From Paramarasmius palmivorus (lineage: Eukaryota > Basidiomycota > Agaricomycetes > Agaricales > Marasmiaceae), in assembly GCA_037176845.1 (NCBI GenBank), contig JAYKXP010000053.1, positions 186,001 through 250,000 of the forward strand: a DNA stretch of 64,000 bases, read 5' to 3'. The translations under genes were made by a program, and so were the position numbers. Below the pieces are notes generated by a model that worked only from the letters and a program-made list of their open reading frames with translations, was not told the origin of the DNA and searched no databases. Of this stretch, positions 61,465 to 64,000 are shown one piece after another (the stretch's first letter is position 1; each line of letters begins with the position of its first letter).

Positions 61465-63829
61465 ATGTTCAAGCCAGGCGCTCGCAACGTCTTGAAGCAA
61501 GCGCTTGTGTGGACTAGGGTCAAGCTAATCGTAAGCTAACTTTTTTATTTTTGACGGGTCCACTGTTACTTACCTTTGTTTCGGTCTCGTTGATGCCAGT
61601 ACACAAGGATCACGCTTACCAAGTACACAACGCTATACTTTTTCCTTGCCTTGATCTACTGCATCGTTCTGGTGGCTTTGCAAGGGGTTGCGTTTCAAGA
61701 TAGTGCCCAGGCAGGCGATATAGTCTCCGGTGTTTTGGGGTGCACCAACGTTACTGGATTGGTGGTTCACGTCGACAATCATCTTGAATTCTGTACTGGC
61801 CTTCCCAATGTTCGCGATTCCAACTGTTCCATCATCGAAGGTGCTGATCCGGATGGGATGTGGAGGCGAGCAGAGAGCAATGAGATTCGAAGGCTCACAG
61901 TATGTGCCAATCTTGTGGGGTAACCACTTTGCCTTACCGTTTTTTCTTTTCTTCAGCCTCGAAGTGAACATGCGAAACCATTGTTCGACTCGAATGGAAT
62001 GCTGGAAGGTGTTGATATTGGCAACAACCAAACCCTTTCTGCACCCTGCGTGCAATCATTACTCTGGCTGAACGATGCGCAAGTGTCCCTAAATTTGCTC
62101 TGAAAGAAGACTATTGACAACAAAACAGGCTGCGAGACTCTCGGCGGGAAGACCTCGTCATTCTGGTGTTTCATATATGGCTTTTCGCGCTGTCCTTCGT
62201 AACAGTGAGTTCTCAATATGAAAGTCATATTGAAAGCTTGGCTCTCATAATATACTCGCATCAATCAGATTCTCAACGAATCGCTACCCCATCTGGTTGC
62301 TGGCTTGGCTGGACATGCCTTGGTTACTGGTTGGGCAGGGTTCCGCGTTGAAAATTCAGACAACGTCCAAGAGTTGTACAAGACACTCATCGTGGAGGGA
62401 ACCTGCGACAACACCGATTTCCTCGGGAGCTGGTGGGATGTTCGCAATTCACACACGGTACGACCTTTTTCTTCAGTGCAGACCTTCAAACTTATTTTAG
62501 TAGATTCCCACTGTAGTTTTAAACACGGTTGTACTCATCTGTGTCGCACTTCTATCTCTGAGGTTGTACAAAGTTTATGCACGTCAATCGTTCAACCGCG
62601 TTGGTGCATCTTCTCAAATTAACCGAGTGTACAAGGTAAGCTCACACTCACTCTATGCGAGCCAGTGTTATTGACGCAGAGTAGCTTGTACTGGTACTGT
62701 CAGTTTGTCTCCAGCTAGCTGGATTTTTCACTCTTGCATCTACTGTTATGTGGATCGACAAAGCATCAACGGGAAGCATCGTATTCGCCGCGCATCATCT
62801 ACGGACATATCAAACAGTTCTCATTGTCATGGTCATCGTACGTTTTTCTACACGGCATCGTAGTTCTTGGCTCTAAAAGTGAATTCCTAGTTGATATTAC
62901 CGTGGGTGATATTTGTACGTTGTTTGCTAGCCTTTCCTAAGTGCCGCCGTATTGACCAAGCTTCCAGGGCTGGATATCTGTTCGACGGGAGCACCGCCGC
63001 TTTTTCATAATCTTCCTCGCGATATCGACTGTATTTTTGGTGTTGTCGTCGGCAGTTTTCGCAAGCGACCGTAAGGATCTCCCTTCATCTCTTCTCCTGC
63101 TTCACCTACGTAACTGAAATACGTTTCCAGTATATCGGTTCATCTTCGATATGTGGCCACTATTTGCAACGATGACTGTAACGTCCTACATACTCATCGT
63201 CGCAACCTTCGTGTTGGGTATCCTGTGCCGCATTCATTTCGGCAAGGGATTGCGAGAATTCTGTGCGTCAGTCTATTTTGCGACGAATAATGTCACACTG
63301 ACCAGAAACCTCAGTGACACAAAAGGAAGCGCCAGAAGGGGCTGATTTTGCACCTGTGTATATCGCTCAATTATTCCCCGTCGATGGAGATCCAGAAAAG
63401 GCACAATTGTCCCAGGATGACTTCACCCAGGAATACACCAAAGCTTCACCCCTTCCCATGGTGCAACGCCCAGAAGTGGCTCATACAGTCAGTGCGCCGC
63501 GTTTATCTGTCTTCTCGGATCCAGCTCGAGATACCGTCAAGCTGTCTTCCACCCCACCTCTCGCGCGGGACGCGTTCTCCCAACCGTTATCGGTAATACA
63601 AGAACAGTCAACCAGTAATCACAAACGGAGTGGATCAACAAAGTCTTTCGTTTCCCGTCTCTCAATGTCTTCCAACACCTCAAAGGCAAAGGGCGTTGTC
63701 ACCCCTGGGCACTCGGTCAACCGTTCCTTGAGCGGGAAAAAGATCGGCTTGCCATCTAATCCACGGCAGTTTCATCCGGCTGGGAGGGAGCAGGCTCCCT
63801 CTAGCCAATCCCCAGCAGGCTATTTCTAG
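61465..63829 (+). CDS. Large multi-pass membrane protein, family 2 member 2
   Basis: Start MFKPGARNVLKQALVWTRV, spliced to the first helix (TTLYFFLALIYCIVLVALQG). A long loop with paired cysteines follows (VLGCTNVTG, LEFCTGLPNVRDSNCS). Later exons give SRREDLVILVFHIWLFALSF, NESLPHLVAGLAGHALVTGW, a second cysteine loop (VEGTCDNTDFLGSWW), the helix TVVLNTVVLICVALLSL, and further helices. The tail of about 170 residues is hydrophilic and Ser/Pro-rich (GSTKSFVSRLSMSSNTSK), ending SSQSPAGYF. Paralogue of the gene at 47.7-49.9 kb. The layout suggests a surface protein with a phosphorylatable cytoplasmic tail, an inference only. Confidence 0.75.
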
Positions 63830-64000
63830 GCATGGGATAGTGTTTGTCTAGTTAAGCTGATCCGTTGTAACATTCTTTGCGTGTGCTTCATTCTATGTTG
63901 TACAGTTAGGCTGACAGAATGGCAGTCCTCCTTTCATTAGTCTATAACGCTGGGCAACATCTACTTGTTCCGGGGTAGGTATGAAATGAGGGCGTATCTG
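63830..64000. other. 3' flank to window end
   Basis: Non-coding sequence after the last stop. No polyadenylation hexamer is obvious. Confidence 0.4.

Overview
The window is nuclear DNA of an agaricomycete (mushroom-forming basidiomycete). Genes are split by many introns of about 50-60 bp with GT-AG borders. Housekeeping proteins are clearly fungal, and several membrane-protein families (DUF6533-type and two unnamed ones) are of the kind expanded in Agaricomycetes. The species cannot be named from the sequence.

Region 1 (about 1-20,100) is gene-poor and rearranged. It carries a cluster of small C2H2-type zinc-finger genes: paralogues A (3.6-4.5 kb), B (6.3-7.2 kb, one nonsense codon), C (14.3-15.3 kb) and D (19.2-20.1 kb), plus a different three-finger protein E (11.0-12.1 kb). 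A and B lie in a recent 1.5 kb duplication. Copy B was later split by a 1.3 kb transposable element whose exact ends can be read because copy A preserves the empty site. C and D belong to an older duplication that also carried the neighbouring NUG1 GTPase gene; the C-side NUG1 copy is a decayed pseudogene.

Region 2 (about 20.2-45.0 kb) is compact and mostly housekeeping: NUG1, RPN3, a terpene-synthase-like protein with eroded catalytic motifs, GRC3, SWP1, thymidylate kinase, cytosolic leucyl-tRNA synthetase, a DUF6533 membrane protein, SMC4 and ribosomal protein uL4. NUG1, GRC3 and uL4 all serve ribosome production, but each has its own promoter and nothing suggests an operon.

Region 3 (about 45.9-64.0 kb) mixes conserved metabolic genes (acyl-CoA thioesterase, delta-12-type desaturase, complex I 49 kDa subunit) with two membrane-protein families: three 7TM-like paralogues and two larger paralogues with long extracytoplasmic loops.

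No rRNA, CRISPR array or convincing tRNA was found. Exon borders were read by eye. Where the first exon could not be fixed, the entry says so.
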